Source: an uncultured Lachnospiraceae bacterium
Lineage (GTDB): Bacteria > Bacillota_A > Clostridia > TANB77 > CAG-508
Length of the DNA stretch: 8,158 nt
Reading direction: 5' to 3'
NCBI GenBank assembly: GCA_947165105.1
Contig: CAMUZC010000069.1
Location: 1-8,158 of the forward strand
Part shown: positions 6,575 through 8,158 of the stretch, piece by piece
How positions within the stretch are numbered: the stretch's first letter is position 1
Layout: every line of letters begins with the position of its first letter
The notes under the pieces: generated by a model
What the model was told of the DNA's origin: nothing
Database searches by the model: none
The model's input: only the letters and a program-made list of their open reading frames with translations
Translations under genes and position numbers: made by a program

Positions 6575-6639
6575 GACGTACGAAATAAATAATATCCACA
6601 CATTTTCAACATAATTAAGCAGACAATTGCAAAAGCATC

Positions 6640-6680
6640 AAAACAAAAAAGAAATTTAGGATTAAATCCTAAATTTCCTT
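6640..6680 (-). terminator. Intrinsic terminator after the DUF4870-like gene
   Basis: A perfect 12-bp stem (6651-6662 pairs with 6666-6677) with a 3-base TAA loop lies 7 bases after the stop codon. On the minus strand it is followed by TTTTTTGTTTT. The plus strand also has CTTTTTATT after the stem, so it could act weakly in both directions. It should insulate rplI from upstream transcription. Confidence 0.85.
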
Positions 6681-6684
6681 TTTA

Positions 6685-7002
6685 TTAATCTAATTTGCTT
6701 TTAAATATTTCTCTTGTTAAATCGCTTATTACTGGTAATTCATAATCTTCTTCATTGTATGCTTTTATCATACCAACAATAGCTAAAACAAACATTAATA
6801 CTGAAAAAATATTTGCAAAATATTTAATTACTGGTATAAATCCTAAAACAAGACTTACTATAAATGCTGCACCAGACATTGTTATTGATTGACATGCATT
6901 AAATTTTGTTCTACTATCGTTATCTTTGAAAGCTAGTAATACTACTAATCCTCCAATCCATCCAAATAAATAAGCAAGTAATCCTCTTATTTTTTGTTCC
7001 AT
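6685..7002 (-). CDS. Small three-helix membrane protein, DUF4870/Tic20-like
   Basis: A 105-residue integral membrane protein of unknown function. It shows three hydrophobic segments at about residues 6-24, 42-59 and 61-81, and a charged C-terminal tail (EEDYELP, then TREIFKSKLD). The turn between helices 1 and 2 contains RTKFNACQS, which matches the [RK]-x-H/N-A-x-Q-S pattern typical of the DUF4870/Tic20-like family; the family has no established biochemical role in bacteria. The start is supported by AGGGGG nine bases upstream of the ATG. The gene has its own promoter (7039-7067) and terminator (6640-6680), so it looks monocistronic, although it interrupts the usual gdpP-rplI spacing. The family assignment is from recall of sequence pattern, not from a search. 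Confidence 0.82.
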   Translation of the reverse strand: MEQKIRGLLAYLFGWIGGLVVLLAFKDNDSRTKFNACQSITMSGAAFIVSLVLGFIPVIKYFANIFSVLMFVLAIVGMIKAYNEEDYELPVISDLTREIFKSKLD

Positions 7003-7038
7003 TTTATTTTCCCCCTGTTCTTTTTTAGGTATATAAGT

Positions 7039-7067
7039 ATTTTACTATTAATATAATATTTTGTCAA
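7039..7067 (-). promoter_or_regulatory. Sigma-A-type promoter for the DUF4870-like gene
   Basis: On the minus strand a perfect -35 box TTGACA (7062-7067) is followed by a 17-bp spacer and a -10 box TAAAAT (7039-7044). The predicted transcription start is near 7032, about 30 bases before the ATG at 7002. The -35 box begins 4 bases past the gdpP stop codon. This is the best-matching promoter in the window by -35 sequence. Confidence 0.72.
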
Positions 7068-7070
7068 ATA

Positions 7071-8158
7071 TTATACTTGTTCTGAAAAATATTCTTTAAT
7101 TTTTTCAATTAATTCTTTTTTTACATCATAAATATTCATTCCTTCGACTTGAGCACCAGCTAATGTAATGTGGCCTCCACCACCAAGTTTTTCTAATATT
7201 ACTTGAACATTTATATCTCCTAATGAACGTCCACTGATGCAGATTTTTTCACCATAATTTCCAATTACAAATGAAGCTGTAATATCACTTATTGTTAATA
7301 ATTCATCTGCTGCTTTGGCACATATAATATTTGCATCTTTATCAACTTTATCATATATAGAAATTGCTATTGACTCTCCAACAATTTCAGATTTTGCAAC
7401 TATTTCTGATATTGTATTATATGTTTCAAAATCACTTTGGAACCACTTCTTAACCTTTATTATATCAACACCGCATTTACGCAAATATGCTGCTGCTTCA
7501 AAAGTACGTACACCAGTTTTAAATGTAAAGTTTTTAGTATCCATCATAATTCCGGCATATAAACCTTCTGCTTCAACATTTGTTAATTTAACATTTTGTT
7601 CTGAATATGTTATTAGCTCAGTTACAAGCTCTGCCGCAGATGAGGCATAAACTTCTTGGAAAGTTAGTACTGCATTTTCTATATAATCGGTACTCATTCT
7701 GTGGTGATCGATTATTGCTATTTTTCCTGCCATATCTACTAATTCCGGAACATCTGAATAGCTTTTCTTGTGTGTATCTACAACTACCAACAATGTTCCT
7801 GGATTTGTTATTTCTATTGCTTCATCTTTACCTATTATAGCATTTTGATATTCTGAATCACGTTTAGCATATTCGACAAAATTTTCTAATCCTATTCCAA
7901 TTGTACCGCTAGCAATATATGCTTTTTTTCCCAATGTTTTAGCCAATCTATAAATTCCAAGAGCTGACCCAAGTGCATCAATATCACTATTAGTATGTCC
8001 CATTATAACGACATTTTCTGCTTCTAACATTAATTCTTCTAATGCATTTGCTACACTTCTTGCTTTTACTCTTGTACGTTTTTCTAATTCTTGTGTTCTT
8101 CCCCCGAAAAAAGTGTATTTACCGTTTTTTCTAATAATTGCTTGATCTCCACCTCTTC
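7071..8158 (-). CDS. gdpP: GdpP, cyclic-di-AMP phosphodiesterase (5' end outside window)
   Basis: Membrane-bound enzyme that hydrolyses the second messenger c-di-AMP to pApA. Only the C-terminal 361 residues are visible, and the reading frame stays open to the window edge, so the 5' end is missing. The first visible residues, RGGDQAII then YTFFGG and KRTRVKAR, are the end of the degenerate GGDEF domain that is characteristic of GdpP. The DHH domain follows. Numbering from the internal Met at 8030, the metal-ligand motifs are H12 with D16 and D18 (GHTNSDIDALG), D85 (VVVDTH), D108-H109-H110 (IDHH) and D164 (MMDT). The DHHA1 substrate-binding motif GGGGH lies at 283-287. The expected upstream parts (two membrane helices, PAS, start of GGDEF) lie off the edge. 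The gdpP-rplI-dnaB neighbourhood is the classical Firmicutes order. No hairpin terminator is visible after the stop; the promoter of the next gene begins 4 bases beyond it. Confidence 0.96.
   Translation of the reverse strand, partial: RGGDQAIIRKNGKYTFFGGRTQELEKRTRVKARSVANALEELMLEAENVVIMGHTNSDIDALGSALGIYRLAKTLGKKAYIASGTIGIGLENFVEYAKRDSEYQNAIIGKDEAIEITNPGTLLVVVDTHKKSYSDVPELVDMAGKIAIIDHHRMSTDYIENAVLTFQEVYASSAAELVTELITYSEQNVKLTNVEAEGLYAGIMMDTKNFTFKTGVRTFEAAAYLRKCGVDIIKVKKWFQSDFETYNTISEIVAKSEIVGESIAISIYDKVDKDANIICAKAADELLTISDITASFVIGNYGEKICISGRSLGDINVQVILEKLGGGGHITLAGAQVEGMNIYDVKKELIEKIKEYFSEQV

Noticed and set aside
6113..6592. Plus-strand open frame (159 codons) antisense to rplI
   Set aside because: It is a shadow of rplI and its leader. 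It is serine- and phenylalanine-rich with no motif.
1..8158. CRISPR array, transposase, tRNA, rRNA or phage genes
   Set aside because: There are no regularly spaced direct repeats, no transposase or integrase motifs, and no cloverleaf-compatible or rRNA-like segments. The intergenic spaces are all short, at most 281 bases.

Overview
The window reads as a chromosomal housekeeping segment from a low-G+C Firmicute, most likely a member of the Clostridia. The grounds are the strong A+T bias, the AGGAGG-type ribosome binding sites, the simple intrinsic terminators, the sigma-A-like promoters, and the gene order gdpP, rplI, dnaB, tilS, ftsH. TGG encodes Trp and TGA, TAA and TAG act as stops, as in the standard bacterial code. 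Species cannot be named from the sequence alone. Every gene that can be supported lies on the minus strand, so transcription runs from right to left.

From the right edge: (1) gdpP, with its 5' part outside the window, encodes the c-di-AMP phosphodiesterase; the degenerate GGDEF end and the whole DHH/DHHA1 catalytic part are visible. (2) A small three-helix membrane protein of the DUF4870/Tic20-like type has its own strong promoter and its own terminator, so it forms an isolated unit inside the classical gdpP-rplI-dnaB neighbourhood. (3) A promoter at about 6546-6574 starts an rplI-dnaB-tilS unit (ribosomal protein L9, replicative helicase, tRNA-Ile lysidine synthetase) that ends at a strong terminator at 3547-3585. 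(4) A second promoter directly behind that terminator drives two tandem, diverged SleB-type cell-wall hydrolase genes (Hydrolase_2 domain). One is membrane-anchored and the other looks like a lipoprotein; the pair ends at a terminator at 2150-2185. (5) ftsH, with its own promoter and a GTG start, ends at a terminator at 72-106.

Most products are core functions: signal turnover (GdpP), translation (L9, TilS), replication (DnaB) and membrane protein quality control (FtsH). The accessory content is the DUF4870-like gene and the hydrolase pair, which sits between tilS and ftsH where many Firmicutes carry hpt.

The most notable anomaly is in dnaB. The conserved first 18 codons, starting at 5984, are one base out of frame with the remaining 424, at 5930/5931. 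Without that extra base the gene would be a normal-length DnaB of 442 residues. I see no CRISPR array, transposase, tRNA or rRNA, and no convincing new multi-gene system. The points worth a second look are the dnaB frameshift, the hydrolase pair, the short TilS, and a few unexplained palindromes.
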